Assembly (NCBI GenBank): GCA_002350105.1
Contig: DEDT01000014.1
Span: 1 to 15,935 of the forward strand
Origin: Selenomonadaceae bacterium UBA2897
Lineage (GTDB): Bacteria > Bacillota > Negativicutes > Selenomonadales > Selenomonadaceae
Reading direction: 5' to 3'
Length of the DNA: 15,935 nt
Shown one piece after another: positions 5,783 to 13,509 of this stretch (the stretch's first letter is position 1; each line of letters starts with the position of its first letter). The notes beneath the pieces are model-generated. The model searched no databases and was not told the DNA's origin. It worked only from the letters and a program-made list of their open reading frames with translations. Made by a program: the position numbers and the translations under genes.

Positions 5783-7426
5783 TTATTTGGCGAAAAGGGA
5801 TTTCAGGTGCTCGCTGAGCTTCATGTTCTCGCCGTAGTCCACGGGGCAGTCGATGATGACGGGGACGTCCTGCTGGAACGCCTTTTGCAGCGTGGGCAGC
5901 AGATCCTCGGTCTTTTCGATGCGGTAGCCCTGGGCGTGGAAGCTCTCGGCGAGCTGGACGAAGTCGGGGTTGGTGAAATCGACGGAGGTGTGGTGGTGGT
6001 AGCGCTCCTCCTGCTTCCACTTGATGAGGCCGTAGCTCGCATCGCTGAAGATGAGCGTGACGAAGGGAATGTGCAGGCGGGCGGCCGTCTCGAGCTCCTG
6101 GCAGTTCATGAGGAAACCGCCGTCGCCCGCGACCGCGAGCACTTTTTTCTCGGGGTAGATGAGTTTCGCAGCGATGGCGCCCGGCACGGCGAGGCCCATG
6201 GTGGCGAAGCCGTTGGAGATGATGCAGGTGTTCGGGCGGTAGCAGGGATACTGGCGGCCAATCCACATCTTGTGCGCGCCCACGTCGGAGATGAGGATGT
6301 CGGTCTGACCGAGTACCTTGCGGATATCGCAGAGGATTTTCTGCGGCTTCACAGGGTAGGCGGTGTCGTCGGCGTACTGCGCGTGCTCCTTGCGTAGTGC
6401 GTCGCGCAGCGCGAAGACGTCCTGGGGCGTCTCTTTCGGCTGGCAGAAGCTCAGCAGCTGGTCGAGGGAGTGGGAGATATCACCCACGACGGAAACGTTC
6501 GGCTGGTATAGCTTGTTGACATGGGCCGGGCGCGCGTCGATGTGCAGGATTTTGTGGTCGGCCTGCCTGTTCCATTTCGTCGGGGCGTACTCCACGAGGT
6601 CGTAGCCCACGGCAATCACGAGATCAGCCTGCTCGATGAGGTGGTCGGGGTAGTCCTTCTGCGGGATGCCGATGGTGCCGATGGCATAGTCGTCGTCAAA
6701 CGGGATCACGCCCTTGGCCATCATCGTGTTGATGACGGGGATGTGCAGGGCGCTGGCGAAGTGGGTGAGCGCCTCGCTGCCGTGGTTGCGGATGGCGGAG
6801 TGGCCCGCGAGGATGACGGGGCGCTGGCTGCTGGCGAGCAGGTCAGCGGCGGCGCGCACGCTGGAGATTTCCGCGAGTTCGGGGCGCGGGTCAAAGGGGT
6901 GCAGCGGCTCTTCGCTGGGGCCGGGGGTGACCTCCATGCGCGCGATGTTGCAAGGCAGGTCGACGTGGCAGGCTCCCGGTTTTTCGGACTGGGCATATTT
7001 GAAGGCAATGCGAATGATTTCATTCACGGTATCGGCGCGCACGATCTGGCGGCTGCGCTTCGTCACCGGCTCGAAGAGCGTCGGCAGGTCGAGGAACTGG
7101 TGCGAGGTGAGGTGCATGCGCTCCGTACCGACCTGGCCCGTGATGGCCACGAGCGGCGCGCCGTCCATGTTCGCATCGGCTACGCCGGTGATGAGGTTCG
7201 TGGCACCCGGGCCGAGGGTCGCGAGGCAGACGCCAGCGCGTCCCGTGAGACGGCCGTAGACATCGGCCATGAAGGCTGCGCCCTGCTCGTGGCGCACCGT
7301 GATGAACTGGATGGGCGAGTCGCGCAGCGCCTCGATGATCTCCAGGTTTTCCTCGCCGGGAATGCCGAAGATGTACTGGACGCCTTCGCTTTCCAGGCAT
7401 TTGACCAGAACTTGTGCCGTGTTCAT
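5783..7426 (-). CDS. Thiamine-diphosphate enzyme, acetolactate synthase-like (catabolic type)
   Basis: A 547-residue cytoplasmic enzyme of the pyruvate-oxidase/acetolactate-synthase family; the likely reaction joins two pyruvates to acetolactate and CO2. The N-terminal pyrimidine-binding domain has E47 in RHEQ, the Glu that activates the cofactor. LATLGPGATNL lies at 68-78. A central domain spans about 190-330. The C-terminal pyrophosphate domain has GDGGFLMN at 434-441, with D435 and D462 (27 residues apart) as expected Mg2+ ligands, followed by YGLIKWKQ. No separate small regulatory subunit gene is adjacent, which suits a catabolic AlsS-like enzyme rather than biosynthetic IlvB. AAGGA lies ten bases before the ATG. 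It is transcribed away from the ABC operon from a promoter at 7589-7617 through a leader terminator. Related ThDP enzymes with other 2-oxoacid substrates remain possible. Confidence 0.84.
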   Translation of the reverse strand: MNTAQVLVKCLESEGVQYIFGIPGEENLEIIEALRDSPIQFITVRHEQGAAFMADVYGRLTGRAGVCLATLGPGATNLITGVADANMDGAPLVAITGQVGTERMHLTSHQFLDLPTLFEPVTKRSRQIVRADTVNEIIRIAFKYAQSEKPGACHVDLPCNIARMEVTPGPSEEPLHPFDPRPELAEISSVRAAADLLASSQRPVILAGHSAIRNHGSEALTHFASALHIPVINTMMAKGVIPFDDDYAIGTIGIPQKDYPDHLIEQADLVIAVGYDLVEYAPTKWNRQADHKILHIDARPAHVNKLYQPNVSVVGDISHSLDQLLSFCQPKETPQDVFALRDALRKEHAQYADDTAYPVKPQKILCDIRKVLGQTDILISDVGAHKMWIGRQYPCYRPNTCIISNGFATMGLAVPGAIAAKLIYPEKKVLAVAGDGGFLMNCQELETAARLHIPFVTLIFSDASYGLIKWKQEERYHHHTSVDFTNPDFVQLAESFHAQGYRIEKTEDLLPTLQKAFQQDVPVIIDCPVDYGENMKLSEHLKSLFAK

Positions 7427-7495
7427 AGGTTTGTCATCCTTTCTTTTCTTTGTAGAGGACTTGCTGTCGTGCTGACGGTGCGGCTGTGCTGCAGA

Positions 7496-7541
7496 GAAAA
7501 AGCCTGTTGCGGGCCATTAAACAGCGGACCGCAACAGGCTT
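7496..7541 (-). terminator. Intrinsic terminator in the leader of the acetolactate-synthase-like gene
   Basis: On the minus strand, AAGCCTGTTGCGG (7541-7529) and CCGCAACAGGCTT (7512-7500) form a perfect 13-bp stem followed by TTTTTC. It lies between the promoter at 7589-7617 and the start codon at 7426, so it would stop transcription before the gene unless relieved. This suggests attenuation. No aptamer or T-box motif was recognised upstream. Confidence 0.74.
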
Positions 7542-7588
7542 CTTTGCCAGCGAAGAAATATGGATTGTTTTTGTGAATGCTTTTATTC

Positions 7589-7617
7589 ATCGTAAGCGTT
7601 CCGCGCGTATTTGTCAA
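7589..7617 (-). promoter_or_regulatory. Promoter of the acetolactate-synthase-like gene
   Basis: On the minus strand, TTGACA (7617-7612) and TACGAT (7594-7589) are separated by 17 bases. The start near 7582 gives a leader of about 155 nt containing the terminator at 7496-7541. Confidence 0.72.
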
Positions 7618-7647
7618 TACACAGGCGCGGGAAAACAGGCGTTGGGC

Positions 7648-7694
7648 TTGAATGAAAATATGTATACATGCATACCTTTGATGAAATGATTCAA
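7648..7694. promoter_or_regulatory. Candidate operator dyads between the divergent promoters
   Basis: Between the two -35 boxes lies ATGTATACAT (7660-7669), a perfect 10-bp palindrome within the near-palindrome GTATACATGCATAC (7662-7675). It is flanked by TTGAAT (7648-7653) and ATTCAA (7689-7694) as an outer inverted pair. GTATAC-centred dyads are typical of GntR-family operators, but the regulator is not in the window. The site could act on both promoters. Confidence 0.45.
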
Positions 7695-7700
7695 AATATA

Positions 7701-7729
7701 TTGACAAGGCTCGGCGCGCAGATTATAAT
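7701..7729 (+). promoter_or_regulatory. Consensus promoter of the ABC transporter/oxidoreductase operon
   Basis: TTGACA (7701-7706) and TATAAT (7724-7729), both exact consensus, are separated by 17 bases. Transcription would start near 7736, leaving a leader of about 160 nt. Such a strong core promoter suggests control by a repressor or by the leader. Confidence 0.85.
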
Positions 7730-7750
7730 TTGAACCATCAAACGAATATA

Positions 7751-7800
7751 AATGCAACGGTGCATTGGTCATGGATATTACTTGACAGTGCACCGTTTTT
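7751..7800 (+). promoter_or_regulatory. Leader with terminator hairpin and competing small hairpin
   Basis: AACGGTGCA (7756-7764) and TGCACCGTT (7789-7797) form a perfect 9-bp stem running into a T-run to 7800, an intrinsic terminator shortly after the transcription start. AATGCA (7751-7756) and TGCATT (7761-7766) form a smaller hairpin using the same left arm, so the two folds exclude each other. This looks like an attenuator. The upstream leader is only about 15 nt, too short for most known aptamers. TTGACA at 7782-7787 with TACATT 18 bases on could instead be a second promoter that bypasses the terminator. Confidence 0.55.
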
Positions 7801-7830
7801 ATTCATACATTTCTGTTTCATCTTGTTCAG

Positions 7831-7855
7831 TTATAAATGAGCTTATCATTTATAA
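7831..7855. promoter_or_regulatory. Perfect 10-bp dyad in the ABC operon leader
   Basis: TTATAAATGA (7831-7840) and TCATTTATAA (7846-7855) are perfect inverted repeats with a five-base spacer, about 40 bases before the coding start. It could be a protein-binding operator, an mRNA-stabilising hairpin, or part of a second promoter (TATAAT at 7851-7856 lies in the right arm). Confidence 0.55.
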
Positions 7856-7896
7856 TAATGTATGTATTAATTCATTCACCGAAGGAGATGTAAACG

Positions 7897-8916
7897 ATGA
7901 GAACGAAAAAATTAGCAGCCATCTTCACCGCATTGCTCACCTGTGCCAGCCTGGTACTGACGGGTTGCGGCGGTAAGCAGAGCGCCAGCAGCGGCGAGTC
8001 CGATGGCGGTGTCTACAAAGATAAAATCGCCATCGGCTGCACGACCTGGATCGGTTATGCGCCGTTGCACCTGGCCGTGGAGAAAGGTTTCTTTAAGGAC
8101 GAGGGCCTGGATGTGGAGATGCGGGTCATCGAGTCTGCGGGCGATATCAAGTCGGCCTTGAAATCCGGCCAGATTAAGGGCATGGCGCAGACCATTGACA
8201 CCGAGGTCATGGCAAACTCCGCCGGCCTGAAGCTGAAAGAGGTCCTGCCGCTCTGCAACTCGAACGGTGGCGACGGTATCGTCGCCAAGAAGGAGTACAA
8301 TTCGCTGGCGGATCTCAAGGGCAAGACCATCGCACTCGATACGACGGGCGGTGCCTCGCTGTTCTGGTTCAACAACCTGCTGGACGCGCAGGGCATGACG
8401 ATGCAGGACTTTGACGTCAAGAACATGAGCGCGGGCGATGCGGGCTCGGCGTTCGTCGGCGGCCAGGTCGACGCCGCCGTGACCTGGGAACCGTGGCTCT
8501 CCAATGCCAACAAGACGACGTTCGGCAAGACGCTCGTCACGAGTAAGGCCAGCCCCGGTGTCATCGTCGATGCGCTCTGCTTCGACAGCGATTTCGCCGC
8601 CAAGAATCCGAAGACGGTGCAGACGATTATCAAAGTCTGGTTCAAGGCTGTGCAGTATGCAAAGGACCATCCGGACGAAGCTTATCCCATCATGGCCAAG
8701 AGCCAGAACATGAGCGTGGATGATTTCAAGGCGCAGCTGCCGAACATCGAGTATTTCAACGAAGACATGACGAAAGACTACCTCATCGGCGGCAAGATGG
8801 CTGAGATGGCGCAGAAAGCCTCGGACCTTTGGATTAAGATGAAGCTCATGACGGAGCCGGTTAAAGGCACGGATATCGTCGATGCCAGCTTTGCCAAGGC
8901 AGCGCTCGGGCTCTGA
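7897..8916 (+). CDS. ABC transporter substrate-binding lipoprotein (NitT/TauT type)
   Basis: A 339-residue exported protein. The signal peptide has basic residues at 2-5, a hydrophobic core, and the lipobox LTGC with Cys24 as the lipidated residue. The mature part begins with a Ser/Gly-rich linker, then KIAIGCTTWIGYAPLHLAVEKG, the N-lobe start of NMT1/SsuA/TauA-like periplasmic-binding folds. The hinge region includes DLKGKTIALDTTGGASLFW and the second lobe VDAAVTWEPWLS, matching the family's common pattern of a ligand-side Trp-Glu-Pro-Trp. AAGGAG precedes the ATG. It is the first gene of the rightward operon, followed by permease and ATPase. Family members bind sulfonates, nitrate, thiamine precursors or aromatic acids; the later IorAB and acyl-CoA synthetase genes suggest an organic acid here, by inference only. 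Confidence 0.88.
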   Translation: MRTKKLAAIFTALLTCASLVLTGCGGKQSASSGESDGGVYKDKIAIGCTTWIGYAPLHLAVEKGFFKDEGLDVEMRVIESAGDIKSALKSGQIKGMAQTIDTEVMANSAGLKLKEVLPLCNSNGGDGIVAKKEYNSLADLKGKTIALDTTGGASLFWFNNLLDAQGMTMQDFDVKNMSAGDAGSAFVGGQVDAAVTWEPWLSNANKTTFGKTLVTSKASPGVIVDALCFDSDFAAKNPKTVQTIIKVWFKAVQYAKDHPDEAYPIMAKSQNMSVDDFKAQLPNIEYFNEDMTKDYLIGGKMAEMAQKASDLWIKMKLMTEPVKGTDIVDASFAKAALGL

Positions 8917-8950
8917 GCCTGGCGCGGCACTTGTAAAGGAGTGACTCATT

Positions 8951-9763
8951 ATGAAAAGCATGGCCCTCAGCCTGGGCGGGGAGGCTTTTCTCCCGCAGGG
9001 CGCTATCGCTAAAAGGCCGTATACCATCATCGCTATCGTCGCGTTCGCGCTCGTGCTCGGCGGCTGGTTCCTCATGACGAACCTCGGGCTCGTGGACCCG
9101 ACATTTATGCCGACGCCGCAGGCGACCATCAAGGCTGCGGGCGCCCTGTTCAGTGGCTCGTTCGTCATCGATATCTGGATGTCCACGTACCGCGTGCTGG
9201 CCGGTTTTATCATCTCGGCCATTGTGGCCGTGCCACTCGGCCTGTTCATCGGCACGTACGCGCCGCTCAACGCGCTCATTGAGCCGTTGATGTCCTTCGT
9301 ACGTTACCTGCCGGCCACGGCGTTCATCCCGCTGTTCATCCTCTGGATTGGTATCGATGAGTCGGAGAAAATCGCGCTCATCATCATGGGCAGCCTGCCG
9401 CAGCTCATCCTTATGGTAGCTGTGGACGTGCGCAAGGTGCCGCACGATCTCGTGGAGGTCTCGTACACGCTCGGCACGAAGCCATCGCGGGTGCTCTGGA
9501 AAATCATCCTGCCCGCGAGCATGCCGTATATCCTCGACTCGCTGCGCATGGTGCTCGGCTGGGCTTGGACTTACGTCGTGGTCGCTGAGATGGTCGGCGC
9601 CTCCTCGGGCATCGGCTACATGATGATTCAGTCACAGCGCATGATGAACGTCAGCAACATCTTCGTCGGTCTGCTGGCCATCGGTTTCCTCGGTCTGCTG
9701 TTCGACTGCCTGTTCAAACTCATCAATAAGCTCTGCTTCGGCTGGAGTGCACAGGGGAGGTAA
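8951..9763 (+). CDS. ABC transporter permease (SsuC/TauC-like)
   Basis: A 270-residue inner-membrane protein with about six membrane segments, the first near residues 24-42. The EAA-type coupling loop appears as LVEVSYTLGTKPSRVLWKIILP in the C-terminal half, where the ATPase docks. VPLGLFIGTY and FVRYLPATAFIPLFILWIGI are typical of BPD_transp_1 permeases of the nitrate/sulfonate/taurine group. AAAGGAG lies about ten bases before the ATG. The gap to the lipoprotein gene is 34 bases, and the ATPase gene follows after five bases, so the three form one transporter unit. Confidence 0.9.
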   Translation: MKSMALSLGGEAFLPQGAIAKRPYTIIAIVAFALVLGGWFLMTNLGLVDPTFMPTPQATIKAAGALFSGSFVIDIWMSTYRVLAGFIISAIVAVPLGLFIGTYAPLNALIEPLMSFVRYLPATAFIPLFILWIGIDESEKIALIIMGSLPQLILMVAVDVRKVPHDLVEVSYTLGTKPSRVLWKIILPASMPYILDSLRMVLGWAWTYVVVAEMVGASSGIGYMMIQSQRMMNVSNIFVGLLAIGFLGLLFDCLFKLINKLCFGWSAQGR

Positions 9764-9768
9764 CGGTC

Positions 9769-10566
9769 ATGGAAAAGGAGATTATGTACCGTATTCACGG
9801 TGTGACGAAAAGCTATCTGGTAGGCAAGAAAGCCATGCCGGCTTTGAAAGAAATCAATTTTGACATCCGCAAAAACGAGCTCGTGGCTATCCTCGGCACG
9901 TCCGGCTGCGGCAAGTCCACGCTGCTGCGCATGCTCGCCGGCTTCCTCAAGCCGACGACAGGCGCTATCTACGCCCAGCATCAGGCCATCACGGGGCCGG
10001 GCGCGGACCGCGGCATGGTGTTCCAGTCCTACACGCTGTTCCCGTGGCTCACGGTACGCGAGAATGTGGAGTACGGGCTGAAAGAGCTCAAAGTGCCGAA
10101 GGCGGAACGCGAGGCCACGGTCACGCGCTACCTGCATGACGTCGGCCTCGACGGATTTGAGAACGCCTATCCGCGGGAGCTCTCGGGCGGCATGAAGCAG
10201 CGCGTAGCCATCGCGCGCGCGCTGGCCATCAACCCCGACAGCCTGCTGCTGGACGAGCCGTTCGGCGCGCTGGACGCGCAAACGCGCAGCCACATGCAGG
10301 AAATGATGCTGGACGTCTGGCAGAAGCACCCGAAGACCATCGTCATGGTTACGCACGATATCGAGGAGGCCATTTTCATGGCAGACCGTATCGTCGTCAT
10401 GCGCGCCCACCCCGGCTCCATCAAGCAGGTCATCGATATCGACCTGCCGCGTGACCGCGATATTCACATCAAGAGCGACCCGCGCTTTATCGCCTACAAG
10501 GAGGAAATCCTGCAACTCATCTACGAGGAGAGCCCGGCCGCGCAGCGGCAGCTCATGGAGGCGTGA
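9769..10566 (+). CDS. ABC transporter ATPase (SsuB/TauB-like)
   Basis: A 265-residue cytoplasmic ATPase that powers the importer. Motifs are in order and intact: Walker A GTSGCGKST (43-51), Q-loop Gln86 in MVFQSYTLFPWLTV, signature LSGGMKQ (138-144), Walker B LLLDEPFGALD (159-169) and switch His196 in THD. FPWLTVRENV is typical of the NitT/TauT ATPase group. The C-terminal segment after 215 is the usual short extension of this subfamily. GGGGAGG at the end of the permease gene supplies the ribosome site. The next gene starts four bases after the stop. Confidence 0.92.
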   Translation: MEKEIMYRIHGVTKSYLVGKKAMPALKEINFDIRKNELVAILGTSGCGKSTLLRMLAGFLKPTTGAIYAQHQAITGPGADRGMVFQSYTLFPWLTVRENVEYGLKELKVPKAEREATVTRYLHDVGLDGFENAYPRELSGGMKQRVAIARALAINPDSLLLDEPFGALDAQTRSHMQEMMLDVWQKHPKTIVMVTHDIEEAIFMADRIVVMRAHPGSIKQVIDIDLPRDRDIHIKSDPRFIAYKEEILQLIYEESPAAQRQLMEA

Positions 10567-10570
10567 GCGT

Positions 10571-11548
10571 ATGGAAAAGCGCATTTGGATTATCGATGAC
10601 GAGTGGCCGGACTACGAGCGCGAAAAGCAGGTACTGCAGGCCCTGCCGGAAGGGGTACAGTTCATGTATTCCACCCCGACGACCTATCGGCAGGAACTGC
10701 CGAAATACGGCCTGCTCGCCGATGCAGTGCTGAGCCAGATCGACATCACAGTGGATGAGGCATTCCTGTCAGGGCTCACGCATTGTCAGGTCATCTCGAA
10801 CTACGGTGCCGGTTTCAACAACATCGACGTGGCGGCGGCGCAGGCCAGGGGCATCGCGGTCTGCTACGTGCCGGGCTACTGCTCCGAGGATATCGCCGAC
10901 TACGTCGTGAGTGCCATCTCGCAGCTGAACCGGCCGGTAACGGGTTTCCTACCTGCCATCCGTGCGGGCAAATGGGGCGTGGGGGCCGTGGACGGTTTCG
11001 CCCCGCGCCGTCTCAGCGCGCAGACGTTGTTCCTCGTGGGCTTCGGCCATATCGGCCGCGTGACGGCAGAAAAAGCGCAGGGGCTCGGGATGCAGGTGCT
11101 GGCCTACAGTCCACACCTCACGCCGGCGAAAGCGCGGGCGGCCGGTGTCGGCTATGCGACGCTCGACGCAGGGCTGGGCATGGCGGATTACGTCAGCCTG
11201 CACCTGCCGCTGAACGCGCAGACCCAGGGTATTGTCAATGCCGCGTTCCTCGCGAAAATGCAGCCGTCGGCCTGCCTCATCAATACGTCGCGCGGCGGCA
11301 TCGTCGATACGGCGGCGCTCGTGGCGGCTGTACAGCGGCACGACCTGCGCGGTGCGGTACTGGATGTGCTGCCGCAGGAGCCGCCGGCCGTTACCGACCC
11401 CATCCTGCAACAGCCCGGCATCCTCGTGACGCCGCATGTGTCCTACTATTCGCCCGAGGCGCTGGCCGAGCTCCAGCGCCGGGCGGCCGAAAATGTCCTG
11501 CACGTCCTGCAGGCGCAGGCCGGTGCCGATCTGGTTACCGTCGCCTGA
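10571..11548 (+). CDS. D-isomer-specific 2-hydroxyacid dehydrogenase
   Basis: A 325-residue NAD(P)-dependent dehydrogenase interconverting a 2-oxoacid and a D-2-hydroxyacid. The catalytic domain contains SNYGAGFNNIDV (76-87). The nucleotide domain has GFGHIG (157-162). The catalytic triad is complete: R241 in NTSRGGIVD, E270 in LPQEPP and H289 in TPHVSYYS. I chose the ATG at 10571, with GGAGG nine bases upstream, over an in-frame upstream start that would lie inside the ATPase gene. Position four bases after the importer and before IorAB suggests its substrate is the 2-oxoacid used by IorAB, for example an aryl-pyruvate/aryl-lactate pair. Phosphoglycerate or glyoxylate-type activity is not excluded. 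Confidence 0.88.
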   Translation: MEKRIWIIDDEWPDYEREKQVLQALPEGVQFMYSTPTTYRQELPKYGLLADAVLSQIDITVDEAFLSGLTHCQVISNYGAGFNNIDVAAAQARGIAVCYVPGYCSEDIADYVVSAISQLNRPVTGFLPAIRAGKWGVGAVDGFAPRRLSAQTLFLVGFGHIGRVTAEKAQGLGMQVLAYSPHLTPAKARAAGVGYATLDAGLGMADYVSLHLPLNAQTQGIVNAAFLAKMQPSACLINTSRGGIVDTAALVAAVQRHDLRGAVLDVLPQEPPAVTDPILQQPGILVTPHVSYYSPEALAELQRRAAENVLHVLQAQAGADLVTVA

Positions 11549-11649
11549 TTTATTTTTACCTGCAGATGAATGATATTATCAATCAAAAATACTTTAGTCA
11601 AGTAAATTAATGAATATACCCCGCATTGTGTATGAAGGAGTGGGAGAGC
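11549..11649 (+). other. AT-rich gap inside the operon
   Basis: About 100 bases, clearly AT-richer than the flanking genes, with the 11-base palindrome TGATATTATCA at 11571-11581. No terminator hairpin is visible. It may hold an internal promoter or operator for iorAB, but I find no convincing -35/-10 pair. Confidence 0.4.
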
Positions 11650-13509
11650 ATGGAGAAAATGTTGCTGAGTGGCAACGAAGCCGTGGCATACGGCGCCCTG
11701 GCCGCCGGGGTCAAGACGGTCGCCGGCTATCCGGGCACGCCCTCGACCGAGATGATTGAGAGCCTGCTCAAAATGGATTTGCCGGGCACGAACGTGGAGT
11801 GGAGCACGAACGAAAAAGTGGCGTTTGAGGTTGCGGCGGGCGGTGCCCTGCTGGGCTACCCGACGATGTGCACGATGAAGATGACCGGCGTGAATGTCGC
11901 CTACGACAGTCTCATCAGCATCGCGTATTCCGGCTGCACAGGCGCGCTCGTCATCTACGTCGTGGATGACCCGGGCGTGAGTGCCGGCATGGCCGAGCAG
12001 GACACGCGTGGTTTCGCCCTCATTTCGGATCTGCCGGTGCTCGAGCCCTCGACGCTGCAGGAAGCCTACGATATGACGAAATACGCGTTTAAGCTGGCCA
12101 AGGCCATTCAGGGCCCCGTGTTCCTGCGCTCGGTCACGAGCCTGTCCCAGTCGCACGGCGTCGTGGAGGTGGAGCCCCGCGTGCTGCCGGAGACGGGCCA
12201 TCCGCTCATGGAACGCAACATGGATAAGTACACGAAGGCCGGCGCGAAAATCTGCATGGACCAGCATCAGGATCTGCTGAACCGCCTCACCAAAGCGGGC
12301 GAGATCATCGCAGCCGATGGCATCAACCAGCTGCACCTCGGCGCAGCGGACGGCGCAGGCGTCATCGCCGTGGGCGTGGCCAATGCCTATCTCAAGGAAG
12401 CCTGCCAGAAACTCGCGGCGGCGGGGGTGGATGTGAGCCAGCTTTCGACGCTGGCCCTGCACAACACGCTGCCCTACGATGATGGCGATATCGAAAAACT
12501 GCTGCAGCATTGCTCCCGTATCCTCGTGGCTGAGGAGCTCGAGCCCTTCACCGAGAACCGCGTGATTCTCGATGCCTATAAACTGGGCAAGAAAGTCGAG
12601 ATTCTGGGCAAGAACGACGGCACGTACGCGCGCATCAACTACTACAATGCCGAGACGCTCATCAAGGGCCTGTGCAAATTGCTCGCTGTGCCGGTGCCCG
12701 AGAGCCTGGCCAAACGCGACATCCAGCCGGAGGCCCACTGCGCGGCGCGGCCGATTACCGTCTGCGCAGGCTGCCCGCACCGTGGCACCTACATCGCCAT
12801 GGAGAAAGCCATCAAGAAGCTTGGCCTCAAGAAGAGCGATGTGTTCATCACCGGCGATATCGGCTGCACGATTCTCGGCACGACGCCGCCGTTCGAAGTA
12901 CTCTGGACCGAGGTCGCGATGGGCGCGAGCATTCCGCTGGCGCAGGGCGTCGTCTACGCGGGCACGGAGCACCCCGTACTCGCCTCCATCGGCGATTCCA
13001 CCTTTTTCCATGCGGGCATGCCGGGCCTCGTAAACGCGCTGCAGCATAACATCAACCTCACGCTGGTCATCATGGACAACTACTGGACGGCCATGACGGG
13101 CATGCAGATCAACGCCAATACCATGCAGAGCGAGCAGATTCACGGCTGGCACGCGCTCGACCTCGAGCAGGTGCTCAAGGGGCTGGGCGTGCCGGACCTC
13201 AAGCTGGCCGATCCCTACGATACGGAGGATATGGCCGCAAAACTCGCCGACAGCATGCAGTACGAGGGCGTCAGCGTCGTGCTGGCCCGCCGCGAGTGCG
13301 CTATCCAGGCGCGCCGCCGCAAGGTCACGTATACGCCGGTCAAACTCATCGCCGAGAAATGCGTGAAGTGCAAACGCTGCATCACCATCAGCGGCTGCCC
13401 CGCCCTGCAATTTGAGGACGGCGTGATGAAGCTCGACCCGACGCAGTGCAATGGTTGCGGTATCTGCACGGATTTGTGCAAACCCGGTGCTTTGGTGAAG
13501 GAGGGCTGA
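11650..13509 (+). CDS. iorA: Indolepyruvate:ferredoxin oxidoreductase alpha subunit
   Basis: A 619-residue subunit of the oxygen-sensitive enzyme that converts aryl-pyruvate, CoA and oxidised ferredoxin to aryl-acetyl-CoA, CO2 and reduced ferredoxin. The N-terminal domain has GYPGTPSTE (26-34) and NEKVAFE. CAGCPHRG starts at C372. The thiamine-diphosphate site is GDS (448-450) with N477 in DNYWTAMTG, the IorA form of the GDG-N motif. The C-terminus carries two Fe-S motifs: C571/C574/C577/C583 (CVKCKRCITISGCP) and C600/C603/C606/C610 (CNGCGICTDLCKP). Start ATG at 11650 has GGAG nine bases upstream; upstream in-frame starts overlap that site. iorB follows directly. Indolepyruvate, phenylpyruvate and hydroxyphenylpyruvate are all usual substrates. 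Confidence 0.93.
   Translation: MEKMLLSGNEAVAYGALAAGVKTVAGYPGTPSTEMIESLLKMDLPGTNVEWSTNEKVAFEVAAGGALLGYPTMCTMKMTGVNVAYDSLISIAYSGCTGALVIYVVDDPGVSAGMAEQDTRGFALISDLPVLEPSTLQEAYDMTKYAFKLAKAIQGPVFLRSVTSLSQSHGVVEVEPRVLPETGHPLMERNMDKYTKAGAKICMDQHQDLLNRLTKAGEIIAADGINQLHLGAADGAGVIAVGVANAYLKEACQKLAAAGVDVSQLSTLALHNTLPYDDGDIEKLLQHCSRILVAEELEPFTENRVILDAYKLGKKVEILGKNDGTYARINYYNAETLIKGLCKLLAVPVPESLAKRDIQPEAHCAARPITVCAGCPHRGTYIAMEKAIKKLGLKKSDVFITGDIGCTILGTTPPFEVLWTEVAMGASIPLAQGVVYAGTEHPVLASIGDSTFFHAGMPGLVNALQHNINLTLVIMDNYWTAMTGMQINANTMQSEQIHGWHALDLEQVLKGLGVPDLKLADPYDTEDMAAKLADSMQYEGVSVVLARRECAIQARRRKVTYTPVKLIAEKCVKCKRCITISGCPALQFEDGVMKLDPTQCNGCGICTDLCKPGALVKEG

Noticed and set aside
7423..7590. Leader peptide beginning MNKSIHKNNPYFFAGKEACC before the acetolactate-synthase-like gene
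   Set aside because: Its ATG overlaps the -10 of the best promoter, its SD is weak, and it lacks a run of branched-chain amino-acid codons. It would be revived by a transcript starting upstream of 7600.
7427..7600. T-box riboswitch in the same leader
   Set aside because: No T-box consensus (TGGNACCGCG) or specifier-loop structure could be found.
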